Positions 13,271-22,540 of a stretch of DNA of 64,000 bases are shown in pieces. Both the position numbers and the translations under genes were made by a program. The notes below the pieces were generated by a model. That model was given only the letters and a program-made list of their open reading frames with translations, was not told the DNA's origin and searched no databases. Within the stretch, counting starts at the first letter, position 1; the number at the start of each line of letters is the position of its first letter. This stretch comes from Saururus chinensis (taxonomy: Eukaryota; Streptophyta; Magnoliopsida; Piperales; Saururaceae). The DNA lies in contig CP141143.1 of the NCBI GenBank assembly GCA_035235625.1, forward strand, positions 6,678,501 to 6,742,500. The letters run 5' to 3'.

Positions 13271-13650
13271 AGATCTCTCTGGATGACGGAACAGAGCAGC
13301 TTCCTTGAGCATTCTGTCTTATCTTTTCATCTCAACCCTCTCAGGCATCAGAGGAAGAAAGAAGGAACCGAGGAGAGACATTTGTGAATCGGCCATCTTT
13401 TTTGGTTTTGCCTTCGCTGCACCTTCACCGTGCCTTCTACTCAGCTGGGCTGAAATCAATCCGACCCCATCGATGACAAGACCACCTTCCACTGCTGGGT
13501 CACGGCGGTCTCCGACAGGAGCAAGCCTCTACGTCCGGAGGCGGGGGCGGAGGAACCTCCCTCTAGGGCGCAACAGCATGAGAGAGGGTTGTGGGCGATT
13601 AGGGTAGTGGAGCTCCAGAGGAAAACGATTAGGGCTGCGATAGAAACAGG
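13130..13650. repeat. Diverged direct duplication near the right end of the Mutator-like element
   Basis: Bases 13130-13245 and 13535-13650 are related direct copies. Both carry gg(a/c)ggaggaacctcc, then (t)gggcgattaggg(c/t)agtggagctc, then (a)gggctgcg. The copy nearer the terminus lacks the open frame seen at 13080-13270. This could be partial TIR growth, a second acquisition of the same fragment, or a gene-internal duplication. Confidence 0.65.
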
Positions 13651-13708
13651 GCGAGTGATATGGGTTAAAGAAGTCTGCCCGAAGTTAAACCAGGATTGTA
13701 TTTTAGAT

Positions 13709-13816
13709 TAGAGGAAAGCCCGGCTCAACTATACTAACCCCATGAGTGACGTAGCCGTGTCTTATTGGACACTCTCACCCATTCTGGTGAGAGTGCTCCA
13801 CAGCCGATCCGAAGCC
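13709..13816 (-). repeat. Right terminal inverted repeat of the Mutator-like element
   Basis: Inverted partner of 6499-6602. It carries CACTCTCACCC facing GGTGAGAGTG, a hairpin like that at the left end, and ends CCGAAGCC directly before the CACCCAAAC target duplication at 13817-13825. Confidence 0.8.
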
Positions 13817-14298
13817 CACCCAAACGTACACACACTGGTGCTCGAGTTCCCAAAAGTTGATGGCCTCCCTGCAGGCTGCGAGAGCACCGAATGTCTCCCA
13901 TCCATGGACCTCTACTTCACGTTTCTTCTCGCCACAAAGCAACTCCGCCAGACGTTCCAGAAGTTGCTGCAAAGCCTTTCCAACCATCAGGACCTCCCCA
14001 TCTGTGTCATCTCAGATTTCTTCTTTGGTTGGACGCTGGAGGTGTGCCGGGAACTTCATGTCCCCAGTTTGGTGTTCCACGGCATGGGTGGCGACATGCA
14101 AGTATCTTTGTCTCCATGCACCACACAAGCGTGTCAATTCCGGCGCTGGTGAAACCTTCACCGTGCTGGGGATCCCCCTGCAGCTGACCCTAGAGGACTT
14201 GCCAGACGCAATAAAAGTCTGGGATGATCCTTGCGACCCCTTCTGCCAATTCCTGATGGAGGCAGTAGAAGGAGATGTGAACAGTTGGGGGGTGCTGG

Positions 14299-14437
14299 CA
14301 GGGACGGAGCTAGGCCCCGCCCCCCCCACCCCCCCCCGAACTCATGAAAATTTTTATTATAACTATAATACATTAATAAATTTTTTTTATTTGTACAACA
14401 AGGTGGCCCCCCTAGTGTTTTTTTCCTACCTCCGTCC
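14299..14437. mobile_element. 139-bp hAT-like MITE in the UGT pseudogene
   Basis: Starts CAGGGACGGAGCTAGG and ends CTACCTCCGTCC, so GGACGGAG is inverted at both ends. The CAGGG(A/G)CGGAG start is characteristic of small hAT-derived MITEs. GTGCTGG flanks it on both sides (14292-14298 and 14438-14444); the eighth base differs and the right end lacks the terminal CTG. The 146 added bases shift the reading frame. Removing them restores SWGVLVNSFTGLE. The left part contains long C runs that could form structured DNA. Confidence 0.8.
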
Positions 14438-15187
14438 GTGCTGGTAAACAGCTTCACAGGGCTAGAAGCCGACTTTGTGGCTCCCTTGGAGTCGTTCTAT
14501 GAAGGAGAAGCCAAGGCATGGTGTGTTGGGCCACTCTGCTTGTACAACCATGAGGTGGAGAAATCAGACACAAAGACGTCGTCTCAGATGTGCATCAAAT
14601 GGTTAGATCAACACACAAAGGGAGCCCGGTCTGTCATCTATGCTTCATTCGGCACGCAGGTGCAATTGTCGCAGGCGCAGCTCGACGAAATTGGGCTCGG
14701 GCTGGAAATGTCAGGCCATCAGTTCGTGTGGGTGGTGAGGTCGGATGGTTGGGAGCCCCCGGAGGGACTGGAGGAGAGGCTGGTGAACGGGAGGGGCCTT
14801 ATAGTGAAGGGTTGGATCGATCAGCGAGCCATCCTAGCCCACGAGGCCACGGGCGGATTCCTCAGCCACTGTGGATGGAACTCAGTGCTGGAGAGCTTGT
14901 CAGCCGGGGTCCCACTGCTGGCCTGGCCTATGATAGCCGAGCAGACCTTGAATGCAAAGCTGGTGGTGGAGCTGCTCAAGGCCGGAGAGAGGATCCCCAA
15001 CGGCGGCGATGGAGCTGTGGTGGGCCGTGAAATCATCTGCAAGAAGATTAGGGACTTGATGGGAGGAGACAGAGGGAAGGTGGCTCAAGAACTCAGTCGT
15101 CTGGCCAAGCAGGCGGTGCATGACGGTGGTGCTTCCGACGCCTGTCTCACTCGTCTCATAGACGAGCTGGTTGCACCCGCAATGTAG

Positions 15188-16834
15188 CTCTATTATTATT
15201 TTTGAACGATAGAGAAAAAATATCTCTCTTTTTTTTTACATTATTACCCATGTTTCTTCGTTATTTTGCTTACTTCTCTTAATATATGAATTATACCTTT
15301 TCTCTAAAATAAATTGTCTAATTACTAAACTACCCCTATAAGCCTAAAGTACTATTTATAAATTATTATTTATAATCTATTTATGAGCTGTTATTTGTAA
15401 AATTATTAAATTGCCCCTATAAACCTAAAGTATTATTTATGAACTCTAATTTATATATAGGGTAAAATTACTAAACTTGAGGTTCAATTTGCATGAGACT
15501 TTAAATATCTATAGTGCAAATCTTGCACTATGCATGTGCACTAGTCATTTAAAAATGTAATAGAAGCAGCTGCCATCACTTTTGAGCGTGGTTGTGTTAA
15601 TATGCAGCTAACATATAAAGAGAATAAAATATTTAAAAAAAATCAAAGATGGACAACGTTGATAAGGAATAACAACTTATACATACACTTATCTTATTGA
15701 AGATGTTATCAAGGTAAGGGCTTTTATGGGTCGTGTACCAAACTACCAGAGAGACTAGTTGTATAGGATAAGTAGATGAACATAAAAAATAATATTTTAT
15801 TTTTATATCTTTAGAAGACTTGGATTTTAAATTCGTTATGATTTTTGTTGCAAAGTTTGGACATGTAATGTAGGATGTTATTTAAGTAGGTTTTATTATA
15901 AGGATTATAGATTTCATATACAATGTTTTCATTTAATAGATTTTGATTACAAATCTGTTGAAATGTTAGATGAATTTATTTTATTTATATGTAGTTCCAT
16001 ATTTTTTTCTAGTATCCATCATAAGGAACCAAACATAGAATTCTAGTTTCTCTTTGATTTTCTTAGTGCAACCAAAAAGTTAAAAGTTCACATGAATTCT
16101 GCATTCTCTTTCTTCTATTTCTCTTTTTCAGTCTCTTTCTCTTTCCTTTCCGTTTCTCTTTCTCATGCTTTCCAAACAAATCTTAAAGCTACGTGACAAA
16201 ACACTTCATGTCGCTGCGATTAATGGATCATTAGTCTCAACAGACAGGAACAGTCCTTCTCTTACTTGGTTGACATTCTTATTCTCATGGGCAACAACAT
16301 GGATGAATTAATTGCCTTGATATTCACTCACGGTTCTAAATTTTCAGTGAAGCACTAATGGCCTCTTATATCTTCTTGATATTAAACTCTTCCATACATC
16401 GTCATGTGGGTTCTTCCTCTCAATTTAAAGAATTCAAGGAAGCAATTGGCCCGAGCCAAAATGACTTGTAAAAGCTTTTCCATACCAATGGCAGCTAATA
16501 CGAAATTGCGTCTTGATCGTACAACATTTTCTTTGCGTGTATAGAATACAGATTAACTCTCTGATAATTGACCATTTCTCGTCCATCTCTTTCAAGATAT
16601 GCATGCTGCTAAAGTAACTTCGTATTAATGTTGTCAAAATAATTCTTCGATATCTACAAGATATACTAGGTGGTCTTCGAATCTGGCTAACGATTCATTT
16701 GAAGTATATGGGTTCTTGGATGCCGTCTGGGCTGGTTGTGCATTTACCAAGTAATCTACAAGTGAGTGCACAATTCTTGAAGCAAACTGTTCATAGCGGT
16801 GTTCGAAGAAACAAAATACAGTTGCATGGTCTAG
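15188..16834. other. Intergenic, no supported gene
   Basis: Downstream of the glycosyltransferase. AT-rich, with short repeated phrases (cctaaagta(c/t)tattta) near 15340-15470. No coding frame, RNA gene or transposon boundary is supported. Confidence 0.4.
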
Positions 16835-17729
16835 CAGTGTTTTAAAATTCGGACCGGCCCGGCCGGTTTGACGGGGTGCAATTGGGGCCGGTCAAAAATT
16901 CGGACCAAGTTGTCCGGTTTACCGGGCGAAATTAACTCTGGCGGGTCACGGTAATCCGGCCGGTCGAACTGGTAATCCCGACGACTGGGCCGATCCGGGT
17001 TTGAAAAAAAAATAGGAGAAGAGGGGAAGCTGAGGCTGAGTGGTTTCTCTGCCGTTGGAGTCAGGTGGGCTGCTGGGGAGGAGAGAAAGTGGAAAAGGAA
17101 AGGGAGAAGAAGGTTTGGCGAACTTGAATCGAAGAAGAAGAAAAAAACTGATTGAGAAGCCTTTCATGCTGGTCAAGGCCAGACTCTTGGAGTTGGGAAA
17201 GCATCCACCAGATCATCAAGAAGAAACCCACCAAACCAATAATTGCAACAAGTCCCCCTCGTCTGCTTCCTTCTCCAAATCCCACCCATCGGCTTCCTCT
17301 TACCCAAAGCATAAGCTTGCTTTAGCGACGTGGAATATCTTCCCATCCATCCAAAACTACCCAACAATTTCTAGCCCTCTTACATAAATATACTAAAAGC
17401 TAAAAAGGAAAAAGCAACAGTAGGCTAGCAGCAGAGAAGGGGATGAGAAAGAAGAGACAGAGAAAGAGCCTTTGAAGGAGGCGGCAGAGGATCAAGAGGA
17501 TGCAGGGTGGCCGGAGGCGTGGCGGGTCCACAGTGGGACGGAGAAAGAGGCAGATCACTCCATGCTCCACTGCGATCGAATCCTCTGTTGAGGCATTAGA
17601 GCTGGAGAGTTGCGGGAGGAGGAGTAATCATATCAACCGGACCAACCTGGGTTAACCCGGGGTTGAACCCAGTTGAACCGGCCCGGCCACTAATCCGGGT
17701 CAAAGGCCGGGCCGAGTATTAAAACACTG
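16835..17729. mobile_element. 895-bp non-autonomous hAT-like element
   Basis: Begins CAGTGTTTTAAAATTCGG and ends ...CGAGTATTAAAACACTG: the terminal 11 bases are perfectly inverted and similarity extends through a ggccggg-rich subterminal region. It is flanked by tggtctag (16827-16834) and cggtctag (17730-17737), an 8-bp duplication with one mismatch, as expected of hAT. The interior is purine-rich filler with no transposase. CAGTGTTTTAAAA-type termini are common in plant hAT MITEs. Confidence 0.85.
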
Positions 17730-17737
17730 CGGTCTAG

Positions 17738-19078
17738 TTTCAGGCCTGATACGGTGGTGCGAACAATGGCAGCTACACCGAGAAAAACGCTTCCCTGATG
17801 CTGCTGAACTGACATGGCCAAATAAAGAAGTGTAAAGGAGTACATGCCTTGTATGATCCAACTAAAGAAGAAAATCAATCAACCAAAGAAAATATCTGCC
17901 CGGAAGACTATGATTACCTGCGCAAGATATCAGTCATATGTCCTTTTCATGTTTATCTTTCTCTCTATGTAGGAACTTCAGAATGCTTATCAAGAATGTG
18001 AAATAAACTAGACATATTTCTGTCTAATCAGCAATTTGAAGAAGTTGGAGAAAAAGGGACTTCAATTCATAGTGCTCCTTGGTCAAGCCCAACAGGATAA
18101 TGAGAACTGCCAGTTATATTAGATAGGCATATTTCTTTCTGATCAGCAATTTGAAGACTTGGAGAAAAAGGGACTTCCATTCATAGTGCTCCTTGGTCCA
18201 GTTCAATAGGATAATGAGAACTGCCAGTTATAATAGAGACTTTTAAAATATAAAGGGAAGCCCATCATCAAGTGTGTGTTTAAGTAAAGTTAAATGGAAA
18301 GAAGTGCCGAAAACATTATGTTTAAAGATTACTCTTACACTAAAATAGTTGTATTTCCTAGCAGGCAAATTCTGAGGTGATGACTGACCAAATAAAAAAA
18401 GATAAATAATGTTCTTACAGCGAATAGATAAAAGTGAGCTATCAGCACCCATAAAAAACGGTTATGCTATCTTCGTCTGCACAAATAACGAACTTCTTTC
18501 TCAAAAACCCTTAGTGGCTATCTTCATCATCCCCTGCTAAGATTAATTGGTTGGCCAGTGCAAATCGCAATTATACCTTTTTAACAAGTTAGATGTAAGA
18601 AAAAAATCTGCAGTTGTCACATCTCAACTATTTGGAAAGCTTAAAAAGCGTTCTAACTAGTAGTGAATCGGAATTAATTTCAATTTTCAACAAACAGTTC
18701 ATTCAACTTAAGCTAGATTGGGTCCCAATGAGTAAATAAAGAGGGTGTGGTGTTCCTTTGAACTTCCTACAGACTAGAGATGCATGACGAAACCAGTGGA
18801 AAGAAAGCCAAAACTCTCACAACCTAAACAGAAAAAGTAGGAATGACCATGATTATTTCAACCCGACATTTTAAAGATTTCTTCCTTCTTCCATTTAAAC
18901 AAAGTAGTGATTTAAGTGAATCGGAGCAAATGGGAAGCAAAAGTACGAAGAAAAAATGGATGAAGTAAAGGAGAACAGGTTGCCAATTACTTGGACGACT
19001 ATGTACAAAAATGGGAGACTGATGCAGATCTAAATCTACAAACTCACATCATCATCGTCGGGCCCATCCAGTTGCAAA
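17738..19078. other. Intergenic, 3' flank of the ATL gene
   Basis: Contains the tandem duplication at 18009-18233 and otherwise anonymous AT-rich DNA. The final few hundred bases probably include the 3' untranslated region of the minus-strand ATL gene ending at 19079. A 62-codon minus frame at 17690-17878 is partly inside the hAT-like element and is not supported. Confidence 0.4.
18009..18233. repeat. Two-copy ~112-bp tandem duplication
   Basis: 18009-18120 and 18121-18233 are adjacent copies sharing catatttct, atcagcaatttgaag, ttggagaaaaagggactt, catagtgctccttggtc and ggataatgagaactgcc. They differ by scattered substitutions and a 3-base indel, so this is an older local duplication. No coding frame spans it. 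Confidence 0.85.
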
Positions 19079-19717
19079 TTACGCCGCGGCGGCACCGCTA
19101 CCACCGTCGCTATCATCCACAGCTTTGCGCTCCTCGCTAACGCCGGAGCGGCAGACCGGGCAAGCCGGCGCTCTGGACAGCCACCTATCGACGCACTGTG
19201 CGTGGAACACGTGACTGCAGCGGGGGAGGATTCGGCATCTCTCCCCGTCTCCGAACGCCTCCAGACAGACGGGGCAGTCCGTGGGATCCACGCTGGCGGA
19301 ATCGTCCGCGGCGAAGTCGAAGGCGGGAAGCTGCTGGAGGTCCTTCTGGGACAGCCCTGGGGCCATTGAGGGGAAAAAGAGAGACTCGGGGCCAGCGCGG
19401 AGGTGGTGAGACGCGGAGTGGCGGCGGCGACGGCGGAGGGCTCGGCCGGCGATGCAGATGTGGACGAGGACGAGGGCGGCGATGGCTACGAAGAGGAAGA
19501 AGAGGGAGATGGCGAGGGCCATCACGGAGGCCTGTAGGAGGAAGGAGAGGAGCCTGCTGTTGGGCTTGGCCGAGGGAGGCATCGGGATCGGGGACGGGCG
19601 GGCGGCGAGAGGAGGAGTGAGGTGGGGCGGACTCGAAGAGGCGGAAAACGGGTCATAGTCGAGACGACGGAAGCGGAATTCGTGGTTGTCATCCCGCTGC
19701 GGGGTGGAAACGGGCAT
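19079..19717 (-). CDS. ATL-type RING-H2 E3 ubiquitin ligase, 212 aa
   Basis: Single-exon, intact membrane-anchored ubiquitin ligase of the ATL family, which passes ubiquitin from E2 enzymes to substrates, often in defence or stress signalling. Residues 1-55 are a Pro/Ser-rich N-terminus. One transmembrane segment spans about 63-90, followed by a basic RRRRR stretch marking the cytosolic side. PGLSQKDLQQLP (about 120-131) is the GLD-like motif of the family. The RING-H2 ligands are C148, C151, C167, H169, H172, C175, C186 and C189, with the conserved Pro after the second-last block and W179 for E2 contact. A short acidic/Ala tail follows. The gene is GC-rich unlike its flanks. Length is normal. 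The ATL subtype cannot be assigned from sequence alone. Confidence 0.93.
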   Translation of the reverse strand: MPVSTPQRDDNHEFRFRRLDYDPFSASSSPPHLTPPLAARPSPIPMPPSAKPNSRLLSFLLQASVMALAISLFFLFVAIAALVLVHICIAGRALRRRRRHSASHHLRAGPESLFFPSMAPGLSQKDLQQLPAFDFAADDSASVDPTDCPVCLEAFGDGERCRILPRCSHVFHAQCVDRWLSRAPACPVCRSGVSEERKAVDDSDGGSGAAAA

Positions 19718-19822
19718 CCTCTCTGGAGCAGCCAGCCGGGGAAGGAGTTGATCCGGTGGGTATTGGGGAGGCAGAGGACAGTGGAGGTGCGTTTAGGGTA
19801 TGGCCACCGAAACGAATCCGCG

Positions 19823-19830
19823 TATTAATA
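19823..19830 (-). promoter_or_regulatory. TATA-like element of the 212-aa ATL gene
   Basis: TATTAATA read on the minus strand, about 105 bases upstream of the ATL start codon. Spacing suits a short leader, but the match to TATAWA is imperfect. Confidence 0.35.
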
Positions 19831-20097
19831 GAGGCGGCTCGGTCGTATAGCGGGTTTCCTTGGTTCGGTCCGAGAGACCCGCCAATAGATTGGGGGGCGA
19901 GCCAATTGGTTTGCGGATGGTCCTCTCTTCCTCCAAATGACCTGATGGATGGTGGACTGGGCGGCGTCCATTATTTCTTGAATTGGTTGGAGCCGATAGG
20001 CTTTGTGAGCTTTCCAATCTGCAACTTCGTATAGTGAAATCAGACGTGGCCTAACATTGTGTAACGAAAAGATACGTCAAGGTTTGGGATATATTTA

Positions 20098-20963
20098 GGG
20101 TCTATTTAGATTGATAGAAATGAGAAAAAAAAATAAATATATATAAAAGAGGAATTAAGAGATTTTTAAATATTTTTTATTATTTAATTTCATAAATAAT
20201 ATTAAAAATAATAATAATAATAATGGTGGTAGTGACAATGGTAATAGCGGTAGTTGTTATAGTAACAATGGTGATAGCTGTAATGGTTCTGGTAATAATA
20301 GTAGTAGTAGCAGTGATAGTGGTAGTAGTAGCAATGATAATAGCGGTGACAGTGGTAATAATAGCAGTGGTGGTAGTGGTGACGGTGGTGGTAGTTATGG
20401 TGGCGGTGGTTGTAATGATGGTAGCGGCGGTGGCAGTAGTCAATGGTGGTAACGGTGGTAGTGGTAATGGTGGTAGTGGCAATGGTGGTAGTGGTAGAAA
20501 TGGTGGTGGTGGTAGTAGCAGTGGTAATAGTTGTGATAGTGGCGGCGATGGTGATGGTGGCAATGGTGGTTATGGCAATAGTGGTAGTGGTGGCAGAGAT
20601 GGTAGTGGCGGTGACATCGATGGTAATAGAGGTAGTAGTGGTAGCTACAGCGGTGGCAGTGATGATAGTGGTGGTGACGGTGGTAACGGCTGCGATGACA
20701 ATGGTGACAACAGTGGCGATGACGGTAGTGGCGATAGCGGTAATGATAGTGGTAATAGTAGTAAGATATAAGTGTTTAGTACAATGATTTTCTCCCAAAA
20801 TCTATGAGTTGATGGGTAAAAAAAATTTGGCCTAAATTTTTATATATTTTTTTTTATTTTTTACTATAGTTTATCTTTCTCCGTTGTACCAAATAATAGA
20901 AACAGTGAGTTTTTAAGAAGATTCATTTCTTTTTCTCAGCTTTCTACTAATCTAAACAAACTC
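20098..20963. mobile_element. 866-bp Tourist-like element filled with trinucleotide satellite
   Basis: Left end GGGTCTATTTAGATTGATAG is the inverted counterpart of the right end; both give the g(a/g)gt(c/t)t(a/g)tttagatt(g/a)(a/g)tagaaa pattern and then gagaaa-rich DNA. TTA flanks both sides (20095-20097 and 20964-20966), as expected of PIF/Harbinger-derived Tourist elements. The arms carry gaattaagagatttttaa, and the core is the trinucleotide satellite at 20218-20770. A truncated relative lies at 49763-49967. Superfamily assignment rests on end sequence and the 3-bp TSD. Confidence 0.7.
20218..20770. repeat. Imperfect GGT/AGT/AAT trinucleotide satellite, ~550 bp
   Basis: A long run of triplets of the form (g/a)(g/a)t, mostly ggt and agt with interspersed aat, gcg and gac, starting with a clean (aat)n run. 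It translates in every frame into repetitive peptides (Val/Met/Ile-rich, Gly/Ser-rich or Thr/Ile-rich on the other strand). These are not proteins. Strong G/C strand asymmetry makes one strand G-rich. Confidence 0.9.
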
Positions 20964-20966
20964 TTA

Positions 20967-21575
20967 GGAGCTTTGTTAGGTCCATATGTTATAGTCTCTT
21001 TAGTATGTGCCCTTGCACATTTTGGCCGATGTATAATGCAATTGTTTTAATCGCCCACCCACCCTCATCAAACACCAACCGTTGGATGTTGATTCAATGA
21101 TTCACTATATATACCTTAATAATCCCTTTAATACCCCAATAATATAGGTTGTATATAGAAAAATAATATTTTTACATTAAAAATTTATAATAATAACTTA
21201 CATATAAAATTTATTTATAAAATAAGTATTTTCGTCGTGGAAATATTTTGCATATGTTATCGTGGGAGCTGAGAGTGTCAGCAAGTTTGGAGTAGTATTT
21301 GACAGGGAATCTAAGGAGGCATATGCAGCCACATATCCGAAATGCGAGGACCCACAAGACATGCAGTGTCGTGGTGAGGCCAACGTCCCCATCATCAGCG
21401 CCTCTGGTCTGGAGCCAGTCTCTGCAATTTCCAGTGGGCGGGCCGAAGGTGCCTCAACTTTTCTGACGGCCAATAGAAATGCCTGCCCTTCTCAATGAAT
21501 GATGACAAATGTACGCTTCACCAATGACCATCCTCCGGGCAAAAGTTTCCCTCCTATGTCCGAACAAAAGCTCCC
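20967..21575. other. Intergenic with a short unassigned open frame
   Basis: Bases 21262-21498 (plus) and 21198-21473 (minus) are open in overlapping frames and the sequence is more balanced than its surroundings, hinting at an old coding fragment. No family is recognisable in either frame, so no gene is called. Confidence 0.3.
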
Positions 21576-21584
21576 ACTTATTTT

Positions 21585-22531
21585 GAGTTGTAATCCTCTG
21601 GTGACGCTTCACCAGGGATGCCTCTGGTGAAGCTTCACCAGCCAACCACGTATAAATTTATCACGTGAGACCACGTAAAATTATATTGGATGATATTTAA
21701 AAAAACGGGCATTTGAAAAAATATCGTTTTTATAAATTTTTATTATGGGGCCCACATTAAAAAGAAAATGTTTCTTAAACTGATTCCATCCCGTGCCACT
21801 TTTGCAGCATCCTTTGGAATATAATTTTTTTTTTCTACCTCCATTAATGAGCTTTCTTTTCCCATCGGGCCATTTGGTTTAACTTTTATTAATAAATAAT
21901 AAATTTTTTATATTTTATAATTTATTAATTTATTTTATTTTTTTTGTTAAAATATATATTTTAATAGAATTCCTTGGAGCATCCGTCTAGATTGCACTGA
22001 CGCATCTATATTTTTTAAAAGGTTAAAACTTATACAATAATATAAAAATTATGTGAGTTAAAAGGGAAGATAACATGGAAGATATGACCAGGAATAAAAA
22101 AATTTCTTATCCGAGCATCTTGTATACGAACTACTTTATAGCATAAAACAAGAAACATCTGTTTTAAAACAAGCCTTGAAGTTTAATAAAAAATACAAAA
22201 TAAATTAAATTTAAAAGTATAAAAAGAAAAGAATATTATATTTTAACAAAAGTCAAACCAAATGGCGGGATAGTCAGAAAGAGAGCTTTAAGGGAGGCTG
22301 CACAAAAATTTTGTACAGATGGGAGGAGATGGGAGGCTGTAAAAATTTGGTACGGGACGACATTGGTTTAAGAAATTAGGTTTTCTTTTAATGCAGGCCC
22401 CACGATGACAAGTAACGGAAATGGCATTTTCTCACAAGCCCGTTTTCTCAAATGCTATCTAATATAATATCACGTGATAAGCTTGTACGTGGTCGGCTGG
22501 TGAAGCTTCACCAGGCAGGGGATTACAACTC
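21585..22531. mobile_element. 947-bp foldback Mutator-like element with long inverted arms
   Basis: Starts GAGTTGTAATCC and ends GGATTACAACTC. ACTTATTTT flanks it perfectly on both sides (21576-21584 and 22532-22540), a 9-bp Mutator-type duplication. The arms remain complementary for about 330-380 bp each (shared landmarks: CTGGTGAAGCTTCACCAG, CCACGTA, TATCACGTGA, CATTTGGTTT), leaving only a short AT-rich centre. No transposase. A transcript through it would fold into a long hairpin. Confidence 0.88.
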
Positions 22532-22540
22532 ACTTATTTT

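Noticed and set aside
13857-14447. 196-codon frame as a separate gene
   Set aside because: Only its middle (from about 14095) is the glycosyltransferase frame; the ends are out of frame and run into the MITE.
14590-15121. Frames on both strands over the glycosyltransferase C-terminus
   Set aside because: Shadows of the PSPG-containing frame at 14438-15187.
19198-19828. Plus-strand Arg/Gly-rich frames
   Set aside because: Antisense shadows of the GC-rich ATL gene.
20180-20798. Long open frames of Val/Met, Gly/Ser or Thr/Ile repeats on both strands
   Set aside because: By-products of a trinucleotide satellite; no start context, no non-repetitive domain.
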